64,000 nt of DNA from CAJINA01 sp964636125 (GCA_964636125.1 CAZWPX010000022.1:13311-77310), one strand, 5' to 3'; shown: positions 53,797-63,297, numbered from the stretch's first letter. Notes: a model not told the origin generated them from the sequence alone. Program-made: numbers and translations.

Positions 53797-54697
53797 AAGT
53801 GTCAGCACACATATCGACAGGGACCTTTGCACCGGCTGCGGTGAATGTGTCCGGGTCTGCCCCAAGGAAACCATCGCCCTTGAAAAAAACATGGCCGTCA
53901 TTACCGGCCGGGAGTCTATTGCCTGCGGTCACTGTGCCGAGGTCTGCCCGGTTGGGGCGATTACTGTCACAGCACTTTCAAAGGAAGCCCAAACCCTGGA
54001 AACGGTCGCCGCTGATGAACGCTGGCTGCCGTATGGGCAATTTGATACCACCTTGTTGTTCCGACTCATGCGTTCACGCCGTGCCTGCCGGAATTACCTG
54101 CGTAAACCGGTACCATTGCCCCTCCTGCAGGACCTGGTCAAGATCGGTATCAGCGCCCCCTCGGGATCCAATTGCCAACTGTGGACCTTCACCCTGGTCA
54201 CTTCCCGCCAGGGCGTCCTGAACCTGGGTAGCGCCATCGGCAATTTTTTTAAGAAACTGAACCGGACCGCCGAAAAAAGCTGGCTGCGGCACTTGCTGGC
54301 CCTTGTGGGCCGCCCGGAACTTGGAACCTACTATCGCGAAAATTATCAGGATGTAAAAGCGAAAATCAGGGACTTTGAAACCAACGGGCGGGACTTTCTT
54401 TTCTGGCACGCGCCGGCGCTGATCATCATCGGGGTGACCAAGGGGGCGTCCTGTCCCGGAGAAGACGCCCTGCTGGCGGCCCAGAACATTATGCTGGGCG
54501 CGCACAGCCTGGGCCTGGGCACCTGCCCCATCGGGTATGCGGTCGCGGCAATGAAGCGGGACCGGGCCATACAGACCCATCTCGGAATGGATGCCGCAGA
54601 AACTGTACATGCCGTCTTAACGGTGGGTTATCCGAATGAACGCTGGCAGGGTCTGGCCGAACGAAAGAAAATCGTTCCCAGAATTGTGGCCGGTTGA
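53789..54697 (+). CDS. Ferredoxin-nitroreductase fusion (302 aa)
   Basis: Two ferredoxin-type clusters head the protein: CTGCGECVRVCP, and SIACGHCAEVCP where the usual first Cys is Ser, so the second site may be a 3Fe-4S or Ser-ligated cluster. Residues 85-300 are a nitroreductase-like FMN domain: RSRRACRNYLRKPVP, GISAPSGSNCQLWTF, GLGTCPIGYAVAA, and VGYPNERW. Such proteins transfer electrons from ferredoxin to flavin for reduction of nitro, quinone or unknown substrates. Overlaps the TetR gene, so both are co-expressed. Confidence 0.9.
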   Translation: MDRSVSTHIDRDLCTGCGECVRVCPKETIALEKNMAVITGRESIACGHCAEVCPVGAITVTALSKEAQTLETVAADERWLPYGQFDTTLLFRLMRSRRACRNYLRKPVPLPLLQDLVKIGISAPSGSNCQLWTFTLVTSRQGVLNLGSAIGNFFKKLNRTAEKSWLRHLLALVGRPELGTYYRENYQDVKAKIRDFETNGRDFLFWHAPALIIIGVTKGASCPGEDALLAAQNIMLGAHSLGLGTCPIGYAVAAMKRDRAIQTHLGMDAAETVHAVLTVGYPNERWQGLAERKKIVPRIVAG

Positions 54698-54780
54698 GTC
54701 GGTAATCCGGGCTTGACATGCGGCCAGCCGGTGCTATGTTAACCCGAAAAAGTTTAAAGCCAGACCAGAAGGGATTTGCA

Positions 54781-54993
54781 ATGCCGATTTACGAATACCA
54801 GTGCTGCGAGTGCGGCCACACTTTTGAAGAACTCACCTTTTCAACCAGCGGACCGGTACCGGATTGCCCTGAATGCAGTCATTGCAACGTGGTCAAACTG
54901 ATGTCGGCCGGTGCCTTCCGTCCCAACGGTGTCCCCACCGGTGCCGGCGGATTCACCCCGCCAGCCTGTAAGACCCCCCGGGGTGGCGGCTGA
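54781..54993 (+). CDS. FmdB-family zinc ribbon protein (70 aa)
   Basis: MPIYEYQCCECGHTFEELTF and CPECSHCNVVKLMS give the two knuckles (CCECG, CPEC) of the FmdB zinc ribbon; the Gly-rich tail is typical. The start at 54781 matches the MPIYEY consensus; AAGGGA lies 7 bases upstream. An in-frame ATG at 54718 would add an unconserved leader. Separated by about 80 bases from the nitroreductase. Confidence 0.85.
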   Translation: MPIYEYQCCECGHTFEELTFSTSGPVPDCPECSHCNVVKLMSAGAFRPNGVPTGAGGFTPPACKTPRGGG

Positions 54994-55188
54994 GGGGTCT
55001 AAAACCCGCCTTAGGTTAAGGCTCTCCTAAAGTACGCCTCAAAAATATGAAATGCACCTTGCCCGCACGGCCTCCCCGGTGATATGTCTTCTCATCTGTA
55101 TCGCTCAAGCAGAAATGGCGTTAAATTTGAATGGCAACCTCGCCACAATCCTGAGCAGTGAACCCGTGATCACCGGACTCGCGAATCC

Positions 55189-56361
55189 ATGGCCGCATTG
55201 GACCGAAAAATTTTTAGTGTCCTGTTTTTCTCACTGTTTACGGCCGTGACCGGAGTCGGAATCGTGGTGCCACTCCTGCCGGTCTACGCCCACGAACTGG
55301 GTGCCAGCGGCTTTGCAATCGGCCTGATTTTTGGATCCTTCTCACTATCGAGAACCTTCTGTCTCTCATATTTCGGAAAAAAATCTGATGAAAACGGCCG
55401 GCGGCCCTATATCATCACCGGCCTGATCGCCTACACCCTCATCTCACTGGCTTTCGTACTTTCGGATTCGGTTGCGGCCCTGATCACCATCAGATTTTTC
55501 CAGGGCATCGCATCGGCCATGATGATGCCGGTTATCCAGGCCTATGTGGGCGACATTACCCCCAAAGGTAAAGAAGGAACCACCATGGGACTGTTCAACG
55601 TCTCCATGTTTTTTGGATTGAGTGTTGGACCGGTCCTGGGGGGTTACATCAACGATCTTTTCAGCCTCAACGCAGCTTTTTTATGTATGGGCACTCTGGC
55701 CGGCATTGGGTTTTTACTGTGCATTTGCCTGCTGCCGCCCACACATTTGGAAAAAGTTGTGATCAATGCCGCCGCAGTTGTCCCCTGGACGAAACTGATC
55801 TTGGACCGAGGCGTTTGCGGCCAGTTCGCGGTCCGTTTTGCCTATGCCGCCTGCATCGGTGTCATCTGGGGATTCTTGCCGGTACTGGCGTCCAAAGAAC
55901 TGGCATTATCCAGTTCAACGGTGGGGTTTCTGGTCATGATCGGGATATTCATCAGCGGCAGCCTGCACATCCCCATGGGGGCCCTGGCCGATCGCCTGAA
56001 TAAAAACCTTATGGTCATTGCCGGCGGCCTGGTGGGAGCAATCGGGGTTTTTTACTTTCAGTGGGCCGCCAGTTTTCAGGAGCTGCTGACAGCCAACATT
56101 CTGTTTGGGGTGGGCGGCGGGATTGCTACACCGGCCCTGATGGCCCTGGTGGTGATCAAGGGCAACCAGCACCGCGCCATGGGATCGATCATGAGCCTGC
56201 TCACGATGGCCCACAGCCTCGGCATGCTGTTCGGGTCCATGGCCGCGGGTATCATGATGGACCTGGCCGGCCTCCGGCACGCGTTCGGGCTCGGCGGCGC
56301 GCTGATGACCCTGTCTGTCGTGATCTTCACAATCTGCTCTGACAAGGAGGCCGGACACTAG
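55189..56361 (+). CDS. Major facilitator superfamily transporter (390 aa)
   Basis: Twelve predicted helices. The loop 2-3 motif A is YFGKKSDENGRRPYI, close to the MFS consensus G-x3-D-x2-GRR; VGPVLGGYINDLF in helix 5 is motif C-like, as in drug:H+ antiporters, and ADRLNKNLMVIAGG is the second-half motif A. A role in efflux of a toxic or metabolic compound fits the TetR/nitroreductase context. The stop TAG lies at the edge of the MITE at 56363. Confidence 0.9.
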   Translation: MAALDRKIFSVLFFSLFTAVTGVGIVVPLLPVYAHELGASGFAIGLIFGSFSLSRTFCLSYFGKKSDENGRRPYIITGLIAYTLISLAFVLSDSVAALITIRFFQGIASAMMMPVIQAYVGDITPKGKEGTTMGLFNVSMFFGLSVGPVLGGYINDLFSLNAAFLCMGTLAGIGFLLCICLLPPTHLEKVVINAAAVVPWTKLILDRGVCGQFAVRFAYAACIGVIWGFLPVLASKELALSSSTVGFLVMIGIFISGSLHIPMGALADRLNKNLMVIAGGLVGAIGVFYFQWAASFQELLTANILFGVGGGIATPALMALVVIKGNQHRAMGSIMSLLTMAHSLGMLFGSMAAGIMMDLAGLRHAFGLGGALMTLSVVIFTICSDKEAGH

Positions 56362-56362
56362 A

Positions 56363-56518
56363 TAGTGCCCATCCATAATTTCCAATCATGGATGGAAGGT
56401 GTTAGCTTTTAGCCATTAGCTTTTAGATAAAACTGTTAAAATACAGCCTATTACCTAATTGCTAACCGCTAATAGCTAATAGCTCCATCCTGAAATCTTT
56501 GATTTATGGATGGACACT
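56363..56518. mobile_element. MITE-like element, copy 2
   Basis: Same 15-bp inverted ends as the copy at 7386 (right end TGGACACT with one change) and an interior that differs at about three further positions. It fills the gap between the convergent MFS and phosphorelay kinase genes. GGACACTAG occurs at both borders (56353-56361 and 56512-56520). The kinase stop codon (56517-56519) overlaps the right end. Confidence 0.8.
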
Positions 56519-59165
56519 AGCTATCCCTATCCTCAAGACGGCCTTTCAGGCGCTCCGCATTTTCAAATAGCTGTTGCAAGGCGCTTTCGGTCTCATCCAG
56601 GCGGCACACCGCAAGGGCAGGCTCACTTTCCAGACAGGCGGTTTCCAGGGATTCCACAGCCTCCCTGAGCGCGTGTGCGGACACATTGCCGGCTGCCCCT
56701 TTCAGGGAATGTGCCAGCTTGCGGGCCGCACTGAAATCTTTTTTCTCAAGAAGCTGCGTAAACTCAGGGATGATGTCCCGGTAATAAACACAATACTCCT
56801 CTAATATATCACAGTACAGGCCCAGAGACCCGCCCACCCGGGCCAGGCCTTCCTCAAGCTCCAGGCCGGGAAGGTCATCCCCGGAAGCCGCCGGGACACT
56901 GTTGTCAGCCTGGGCCGGAGGCTGCTGCCCGCGGACGTAACTACCTGTGGCCACACTGGCGCCAATTGCCTTAAATAGCTTTCCGGTATCAATGGGTTTG
57001 GAAACATAGTCATTCATCCCGGCTGCAATACATTTCTCCCGGTCTCCCTCCATGGTATGGGCGGTCATGGCAATAATGGGCAGGTCGGTCATACCCAGTT
57101 CGGTGCGAATGATGGTCGTTGCTTCCCGGCCGTCCATTTCGGGCATCTGGATGTCCATCAGGACCAGATCAAAATCCCGTTCCTGCACTGCGGCCACCGC
57201 GGCAATACCGTTCTCAACGATTTCCGGTTCGACCCCGGCCAGCCGCAAAATCTCTGCGGCCACCTTCTGATTAATTGGATTATCTTCGACCAGAAGCACC
57301 TTAAGCCCCGTAAAATCAGCGGACGTTACCGGCCGCGAAAGCATCGCAGCCCCCTTGATTTTCTTAAATCCCAGCGATTCAACCATGGCGTTAAACAGTC
57401 CCGAATGCTTCACCGGTTTCAGGAGATAGTGCTCAATGCCTGCGTCACCGGCTCGCCGCATCTCTTTTTCACTGCCGGAAGAGCTGATGATAATCACGGG
57501 CACCGGATTTTTGGGGTTGCTTTCCCTGATCCGGACGGCAGCCGAAATACCGTCTATCCCGGGTAGCTTGAGATCCATTAAAACCAGTTCAGCCGGGTCG
57601 ACACCCAGGGTTGCAGCATAAACTTCCAGGGCCTCCTCACCGGAACCAGCCAGCACCGTCCGGCAACCAAAGGCTTCAACCAGGCGCTTAATGACATGCA
57701 GGGTGACCCGATTGTCGTCCACAATCAACACCTTCAGGTTGCGCATTGATATCGGCAGGGCCAGTTTCTCCTCGGGCTCATCCGCAACCACCTGAAAAAA
57801 GCCCGTAAACCAGAAGGCGCTGCCTTCTCCCGGCTGGCTTTCCACCCAAATTTCACCGCCCATCATGTTAATGATACGCTTACAAATGGCCAAACCAAGA
57901 CCCGTGCCCCCATATTTCCGGGTAGTTGATCCATCCGCCTGGGTGAACACATCGAACAGGCTCTCCCGAAGTTCCGGGGGAATTCCGATGCCGGTATCTC
58001 TTACACAAAACAGCAGTTCTACTGTGTCGGTTGTGCGGTTTTTCACCTCCACAGAGATATGGATCTCTCCTCTCTGGGTAAATTTCAGCGCATTGGAAAC
58101 CAGGTTCACCAGGACCTGGCGGGTTCGCAGGGGATCGGAGACCAGCCTGTCGGGAACATCCCCGGTAATATCGGTGATCATCTCCAGCTGTTTCCTGGAC
58201 ATGCGCTCGGTAAAAACTTCAGGAATCTCGCCCATCAGCTTGCGCAATGAAAAGGGTATCTTTTCAAATTTGAGCTTATCGGCCTCAATTTTTGAAAAAT
58301 CAAGGATATCATTGATCAATTCCAGCAGGGAGCGTCCCGACAACCGTATTATTTTTAGGTATTCCAATTGCTTGCGCCCCAGATTGGTATTCATTACCAG
58401 GTCGCACATGCCGATGATGCCGTTCATGGGCGTCCGGATTTCATGGCTCATATTGGCCAGGAACTCACTCTTGGCGATGCTGGCCGCCTCGGCTTCGGCG
58501 GCCAGTGTGCGGGCCTGCTCGATGGACGCTTCCAGCATGGCGGTCCGCTCGGAGATGTGCAGTTCAAGCGCCTCGTTTAACTGGCGAAGCTCCTCCTCCA
58601 CGGCCTTTCTTTCGGAAATATCTTCCTGGATCGCATCGATCCATTTGATGCGTCCCTGCTCATTGTATTTTGCCCGGGCCGTGCACAGGGCATAAAAATT
58701 GGTGCCATCTTTGCGGGTGAGCTTGAGCTCTTTACCGCCCACCCGGCCTTTGGCCTTGATCTCTTTCAGGAAGAAGGCACGGTCTTCCCGGTCCGGGTAA
58801 AAAGCCTGTATGGATTTTCCAACCACCGCCTCAGGCGTTTGATACCCGAACATCTTCGCAAACCCGTCACTTGCCATGAGGATGCGCCCTTCCGGGCCCC
58901 CATCAATCCGGAAGATGCTTACGTCCAGGTCCCTGATCAGGGCCAAATATTCGGCTTCGGTGGCCTTGAGTTTCTTATCCTGCCGGGCCACCTGCTGCCG
59001 CAGTTTCAGGTTCCAGAACCAGGCGATCAGGGCCATGACAACGACCAGCACCGATACAAACGTGAGATACACCTCCCCCTGGAAGGGGATTTCCCCGGCC
59101 CTGGCCGGCCCAGCCGCAAGGCTGTCTACAATTATAGGCACTATGAAAAGGAGACATTTTCGCAT
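56517..59165 (-). CDS. Hybrid phosphorelay kinase: PAS, HisKA, HATPase, two receivers, Hpt (882 aa)
   Basis: One signal-anchor helix near the N-terminus and a second at about 33-52 (FVSVLVVVMALIAWFW) with almost no periplasmic part; PAS (about 75-190), coiled coil, H-box ANMSHEIRTPMNGIIG (His near 242), LVSNALKF, GTGLGLAICKR, receiver 1 (VDDNRVT, LMDLKLPGIDG), receiver 2 (VEDNPIN, LMDIQMPEMDG, KPID), Hpt (AHSLKGAAGN). Closely similar in order and motifs to the 43.9-kb kinase. It starts one base after the EpmA-like gene ends, so it is the last gene of the HyuA-HDAC-EpmA operon. Target unknown. Confidence 0.94.
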   Translation of the reverse strand: MRKCLLFIVPIIVDSLAAGPARAGEIPFQGEVYLTFVSVLVVVMALIAWFWNLKLRQQVARQDKKLKATEAEYLALIRDLDVSIFRIDGGPEGRILMASDGFAKMFGYQTPEAVVGKSIQAFYPDREDRAFFLKEIKAKGRVGGKELKLTRKDGTNFYALCTARAKYNEQGRIKWIDAIQEDISERKAVEEELRQLNEALELHISERTAMLEASIEQARTLAAEAEAASIAKSEFLANMSHEIRTPMNGIIGMCDLVMNTNLGRKQLEYLKIIRLSGRSLLELINDILDFSKIEADKLKFEKIPFSLRKLMGEIPEVFTERMSRKQLEMITDITGDVPDRLVSDPLRTRQVLVNLVSNALKFTQRGEIHISVEVKNRTTDTVELLFCVRDTGIGIPPELRESLFDVFTQADGSTTRKYGGTGLGLAICKRIINMMGGEIWVESQPGEGSAFWFTGFFQVVADEPEEKLALPISMRNLKVLIVDDNRVTLHVIKRLVEAFGCRTVLAGSGEEALEVYAATLGVDPAELVLMDLKLPGIDGISAAVRIRESNPKNPVPVIIISSSGSEKEMRRAGDAGIEHYLLKPVKHSGLFNAMVESLGFKKIKGAAMLSRPVTSADFTGLKVLLVEDNPINQKVAAEILRLAGVEPEIVENGIAAVAAVQERDFDLVLMDIQMPEMDGREATTIIRTELGMTDLPIIAMTAHTMEGDREKCIAAGMNDYVSKPIDTGKLFKAIGASVATGSYVRGQQPPAQADNSVPAASGDDLPGLELEEGLARVGGSLGLYCDILEEYCVYYRDIIPEFTQLLEKKDFSAARKLAHSLKGAAGNVSAHALREAVESLETACLESEPALAVCRLDETESALQQLFENAERLKGRLEDRDS

Positions 59166-59166
59166 A

Positions 59167-60141
59167 TCAAAGTTCTTCCGGGGTAAAGGCTACCACGTCA
59201 TCTATCGCGGCTGTATCCGACACCAGCATCACCAGCCGGTCTAATCCCAGGGCGTTTCCGGCCGCGGCAGGCATATCGGCCAGCGCAGATAAAAATTTTT
59301 CTGCAATGGGATACCGGTTTTTTCCAGCCGCCGCCCGCTGGGCCTGCGCATTGACAAAACGGGAGCGCTGTTCGGCAGGGTCACAAAGTTCACTGAAAGC
59401 GTTACACAGTTCCAACCCGCAGATATACAGTTCGAACCGTTCCGCAATTTTTGGATCCGTATCTTTGCACTTTGCCAGGGCTCCGCACACGGCCGGGTAG
59501 TCAGTGAGAAAAACCGGTCGCTCGCGGCCCAGGACCGGCTCAATTTCAAGGCCGAGGATCTCGTCAAACCGGCCGGTTTCAAGGGCTCTGTCCATCGTGA
59601 GGGAACCGTGGCGCGCAAACGCCTGGGCAACGGTCAGTCGCTCCCAGGGGCCGGCCAGGTCCACCCGGTCACCCTGGTAACAGAGGCTGTTACGGCCGGT
59701 TCGCTTTACAATGAATTTGATCAACTGCCGGGTTTGCAGCATCATGTCCTGGTAATCCGCATCCGCGGTATACCATTCAAGCAGGGTTAATTCCGGGAGG
59801 TGTTTGCGGCCCCGTTCAGCGGATCTGAAGCACGGGCATATCTGGTAGATCTTTTGATACCCGGCTGCAAGCAAACGCTTCATACAGAGTTCAGGCGAGG
59901 TTTGTAAAAACCACCGCCCTGACGCCGGCGCATCAATATGCTCCTCGGGTGCAGGGGCTGGAATCCGTGCGGGGGTGCTCACCTCCAGGTACCCTGCATC
60001 CTCAAAAAAGTCTCTCACCGCACGGAAAACAGTCGCCCTGGTTTTGAGATTCTCCCTGATTTCCCACTGCCTGTATGTTGTCAACGGGTCCCACCACCTG
60101 CTGAAGATTTGTCCACCTGCCAGCACGCGGCCGGCCGGCAC
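59167..60141 (-). CDS. epmA: EF-P lysyl-lysine ligase-like protein, EpmA/GenX/PoxA (324 aa)
   Basis: A class II lysyl-tRNA synthetase core without the anticodon domain: TRATVFRAVRDFFEDAGYLE, EVSTPARIPAP, QTSPELCMKRLL, motif 2 FRSAERGRKHLPELTLLEWY, ELCNAFSELCDP and motif 3 GNALGLDRLVML. In bacteria with this pathway it attaches beta-lysine to a lysine of elongation factor P; its partners epmB and efp are not in the window. Start is a GTG (60141) and may be a few codons off. It sits in an operon between the HDAC-like gene and the kinase. Confidence 0.9.
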   Translation of the reverse strand: MPAGRVLAGGQIFSRWWDPLTTYRQWEIRENLKTRATVFRAVRDFFEDAGYLEVSTPARIPAPAPEEHIDAPASGRWFLQTSPELCMKRLLAAGYQKIYQICPCFRSAERGRKHLPELTLLEWYTADADYQDMMLQTRQLIKFIVKRTGRNSLCYQGDRVDLAGPWERLTVAQAFARHGSLTMDRALETGRFDEILGLEIEPVLGRERPVFLTDYPAVCGALAKCKDTDPKIAERFELYICGLELCNAFSELCDPAEQRSRFVNAQAQRAAAGKNRYPIAEKFLSALADMPAAAGNALGLDRLVMLVSDTAAIDDVVAFTPEEL

Positions 60142-60190
60142 CCGGCGCGCTCAATTTATAATGAAGACGCAACCCGGGTCGGAATGATAT

Positions 60191-61531
60191 TCAAAATCGC
60201 TCCCCAATGCCCGGCTTGAGCTGCTTGTCAACATATTCATCCACAACCCGATCCTGCAGGTAAACCCGAGCATAGGCATCATCATCTGCGGTTTCATACC
60301 ACTGGTATCCCAACTCCCGGCATCGTTTACAGGCTTTTCGGGGTATCTGGATGCCCAGAATCCGGTTGGCCGTATGGGATACTGAATCAATGTGCAAAAC
60401 ACCGCTGCAATCCGGGCAGATCCGGAGCCTGTCCGTCTGCTTTTCCGTGATCTGGTCGGTGTCGTAGAAAATGGTACGGTCGCGGGTAATATATTCCCGG
60501 CCGCTGCAGGCCGCCTCACGGAGGTGGTCGCGCTGCTGCCAGACCTGCAGCACCCTTTCCCCAACCTGCTCTATATATCCCGTGATATCGTCACTCTGCC
60601 TGATCTTGTCGGCATTGTAATCAGGTTCGATAACATGCGCATAATCCATTCCGGCCATGGCCAGGATGATGCCCAGGTTCATATACGGCAAAGCGCCCTC
60701 AATGGAGTAGCCCCCTTCCAGAACCGCAATATCCGGCTTTAACATTGCGGTGAGATCGGCGTAGCCCTGGGCGGAAAAATTCATATTGGTAATGGGATCG
60801 GAGTAGTGATTGTCCTGCCCGGCAGAGTTGACAATCAAGTCCGGCTTAAAGTCTTCCAGAACCGGGAGCACGATATGTTTAACCGCGTAGAGAAACCCCT
60901 CGGCCGAAGTTTTCGGTGGCAGAGGTACATTTAAGGTTGTGCCAGTGGCCGCCGGGCCGCCCATCTCGTGGGTGGCGCCTGAACCGGGATACAGGGTGCG
61001 TCCGTCCTGGTGGATGGAGATAAAAAGGGTATCCGGGTCATGCCAGTAGATATCCTGGGTTCCGTCCCCGTGATGGCAGTCCGTATCAACAATCGCCACG
61101 CGGTCCACCTGATAAGCCTGGCGCAGGTACTCGATCATGATGGCTTCTATATTGACCGCGCAAAAACCCCTCCCGCCGTGGACCACGCGCATGGCATGGT
61201 GCCCGGGCGGCCGGACCAGTGCAAACCCCCTTTCAACCTTCCCGTCAAGCACTGCCATGCCAATGGTTTTGGCCCCGCCGGCACTGATGAAATGGGATTG
61301 GGTCATCACCCGCCACGGATCGGGGACACAAAAATGGACCCGGCGGACATCATTGAGGGTCACCAGGTCCGGCTTGAACTCTTCAATCCCCTCCACATCA
61401 AAAAGCCCCTCCTCGAGCACCTGGTCCTGAGTGTAGAGCAGGCGTTCTTCCCGCTCCGGATGGGTCGCGCTAATGGCCCAGTCGAAGGCCGGGAAAAAGA
61501 CAAGTCCGGTTTTGTTTCTGGCTTTCAGCAT
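60191..61531 (-). CDS. Histone-deacetylase-family protein with C-terminal zinc ribbon (446 aa)
   Basis: HDAC-fold amidohydrolase: RPPGHHA (active-site His pair), VDTDCHHGDGTQ with zinc ligands Asp and His, SIHQDGRTLYPGSG, and the second Asp in NSAGQDNHYSDP, then GGYS near 265. Bacterial members remove acetyl groups from proteins, polyamines or acetoin-related substrates. The last 90 residues hold a zinc ribbon, CPDCSGVLH and CKRC, which is not part of the usual fold and may bind a target protein. Two bases separate its start from the HyuA stop. Confidence 0.9.
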   Translation of the reverse strand: MLKARNKTGLVFFPAFDWAISATHPEREERLLYTQDQVLEEGLFDVEGIEEFKPDLVTLNDVRRVHFCVPDPWRVMTQSHFISAGGAKTIGMAVLDGKVERGFALVRPPGHHAMRVVHGGRGFCAVNIEAIMIEYLRQAYQVDRVAIVDTDCHHGDGTQDIYWHDPDTLFISIHQDGRTLYPGSGATHEMGGPAATGTTLNVPLPPKTSAEGFLYAVKHIVLPVLEDFKPDLIVNSAGQDNHYSDPITNMNFSAQGYADLTAMLKPDIAVLEGGYSIEGALPYMNLGIILAMAGMDYAHVIEPDYNADKIRQSDDITGYIEQVGERVLQVWQQRDHLREAACSGREYITRDRTIFYDTDQITEKQTDRLRICPDCSGVLHIDSVSHTANRILGIQIPRKACKRCRELGYQWYETADDDAYARVYLQDRVVDEYVDKQLKPGIGERF

Positions 61532-61533
61532 AT

Positions 61534-63213
61534 TTAAATAAGTGACCCTGCAACAGGGTCGTATCCGGATATAAGGCCCGGTTTAATCTGGGCTTTTACG
61601 CGCATGATCTGTCCGGTGGTATTGAAGCCCCGGACCATGTTAAACGCGCTCTCATCCACTATTTCCATCTCCAGGTGTCCGGGATTGGCGCCTATGGCAA
61701 GCGCCTTCGCTTTCAGCAGATCCAATGTCTGCTGCCGTGCATTTTCCAGCGAAAAAGAAGTGTTGATGCGCTTGCTGAAATGCTCTTCAGGGGCAATGGC
61801 GATTCCCTGCTGGGTATCGGCATGCAATGTTACAGCCGTGGTGGTCCGGGCCAGGGCCGCACCAATGGCATTGGCCACTTCCCAGCGTGGAACCACACCC
61901 ACTTTGAGCCCGGAGAGTTCCTCAAGCCGGCTGGCAAACCCGGCGGCGGCACCCCCGAGGACCAGTATCTTTTCCGGGTGGACGCTGTGTCCTTCCAGCA
62001 TTTCGTGAACCGTATAGACCGGCCGGCTGTTAATGGCCGCAATCATCCGGTCGGCGTATTTCAAAATCTGCCGGCAGGTCCGGTTAAATATCTTTTCCGC
62101 GGTGCCGGCAACCGTCAACCCCAATTCCCCGGCAAGCGGTGCAAGTCCTTTTTCAGCTTCCGCCCGCCCCTGGCCTTTGATAATCCCGAGAACAATCATG
62201 GCATCCGTGGGCGTCGGGTTTGGTCCCCCATAGGCCAGCGCCGGACCGAACCGTTCAGGCCCCACCCGGACCCGGCCGCCATCAACCCTGACGACACTGT
62301 CCCCGCCAACCCCGATGGAAAATGTTTTCAAAGACCGGACAAGGGTTTTCAGGGGCTGAATGTCAGTGCCTTTGGGGTCAAGCAAGGGGGCATTGTTGAC
62401 CATGACGGCCATATCCGTGGTGGTCCCGCCAATATCCATCACCAGGCACTCTTCCTCATCCGGGGCAAAGGCCAGGCAGCCCATCACGCTGGCCGCCGGA
62501 CCGGATATGATTGTCTGGGCCGGAAAATCTATCGACGCATCCAGGTTCATATTGCCCCCGTCGGCTTTCAAGATCCGGATGGGCACCTGCAGACCCCTTT
62601 TGGCCAGGGACAGTTTAACCGCCGAAAAAAACTCGCGATGGATGGGGTACACGGCTGTGTTCAGGTAGGTTGTGGCAATGCGGCGCGGGAAATTCAGGCT
62701 CCCGGAAACCCGGTGCCCCAGGAAAACTTTGCTGAAACGGGATTCAATCAGCCTGTCGATCGCCATCTCATGGGCCGGGTTGCGGGTGGAAAACTTGCCG
62801 ACAACGCCCACAAGTTCGATGCCGTCGGCGGCGAACTGATCGGCAATAGCCAAAATTTCGTCCGGGTCGATCGGGGCGGTTTCCCGCCCCCGGTGATCAA
62901 TCGCCCCGCCGGCCACACAGTAATGATCACAAAGTCGGTAATGGGTGGGATTTATACCGGGGCCGCCGGAGACGATCATGCCTACGGCGGGTGTTTTTCC
63001 CTGTACAACGGCGTTGGTGGTCAGGGTTGTGCTCAAAACCAGGCGCTGGACCGTGCCCGGTTCGATGCCGGCCGTAATCTGGTCGATACCATCCAACACG
63101 GTCTTGAAAAGATCGGTGGCGTCAGTCGTTATCTTGACAGACCGAACCAGGCCTTCAATGCCCAGAAGCACCACATCGGTATGGGTACCGCCCACATCCA
63201 GCCCAATTATCAT
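61534..63213 (-). CDS. HyuA/acetophenone carboxylase-like ATPase subunit (559 aa)
   Basis: Hydantoinase/oxoprolinase-family A-type protein with an acetate/sugar kinase-like (ASKHA) fold: GLDVGGTHTDVVLL phosphate loop, LSTTLTTNAVVQGK, ILKADGGNMN, SGPAASVMG, VMDIGGTTTDMAVM second phosphate loop, ILVLGGAAAGFA. The B subunit is absent from the window. Substrate is unknown; members carry out ATP-dependent ring opening or carboxylation. It is the first gene of the operon with the HDAC and EpmA genes. It has a promoter candidate at 63268-63297. Confidence 0.85.
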   Translation of the reverse strand: MIIGLDVGGTHTDVVLLGIEGLVRSVKITTDATDLFKTVLDGIDQITAGIEPGTVQRLVLSTTLTTNAVVQGKTPAVGMIVSGGPGINPTHYRLCDHYCVAGGAIDHRGRETAPIDPDEILAIADQFAADGIELVGVVGKFSTRNPAHEMAIDRLIESRFSKVFLGHRVSGSLNFPRRIATTYLNTAVYPIHREFFSAVKLSLAKRGLQVPIRILKADGGNMNLDASIDFPAQTIISGPAASVMGCLAFAPDEEECLVMDIGGTTTDMAVMVNNAPLLDPKGTDIQPLKTLVRSLKTFSIGVGGDSVVRVDGGRVRVGPERFGPALAYGGPNPTPTDAMIVLGIIKGQGRAEAEKGLAPLAGELGLTVAGTAEKIFNRTCRQILKYADRMIAAINSRPVYTVHEMLEGHSVHPEKILVLGGAAAGFASRLEELSGLKVGVVPRWEVANAIGAALARTTTAVTLHADTQQGIAIAPEEHFSKRINTSFSLENARQQTLDLLKAKALAIGANPGHLEMEIVDESAFNMVRGFNTTGQIMRVKAQIKPGLISGYDPVAGSLI

Positions 63214-63267
63214 AGAGTTCCCCGGCGCCCGCTCGCCACTAGATGATTTATAATAGATACAGGACCG

Positions 63268-63297
63268 ATGCTAAACCAAACCAACATCGCTTGTCAA
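63268..63297 (-). promoter_or_regulatory. Candidate sigma-70 promoter of the HyuA-HDAC-EpmA-kinase operon
   Basis: Minus strand: TTGACA (63297-63292), 18-base spacer, TAGCAT (63273-63268), about 55 bases upstream of the ATG at 63213. No terminator-like structure intervenes. Confidence 0.45.

Noticed and set aside
61675..63246. Plus-strand 523-codon frame opposite the HyuA-like gene
   Set aside because: Antisense shadow; the minus strand has both phosphate loops of the family.
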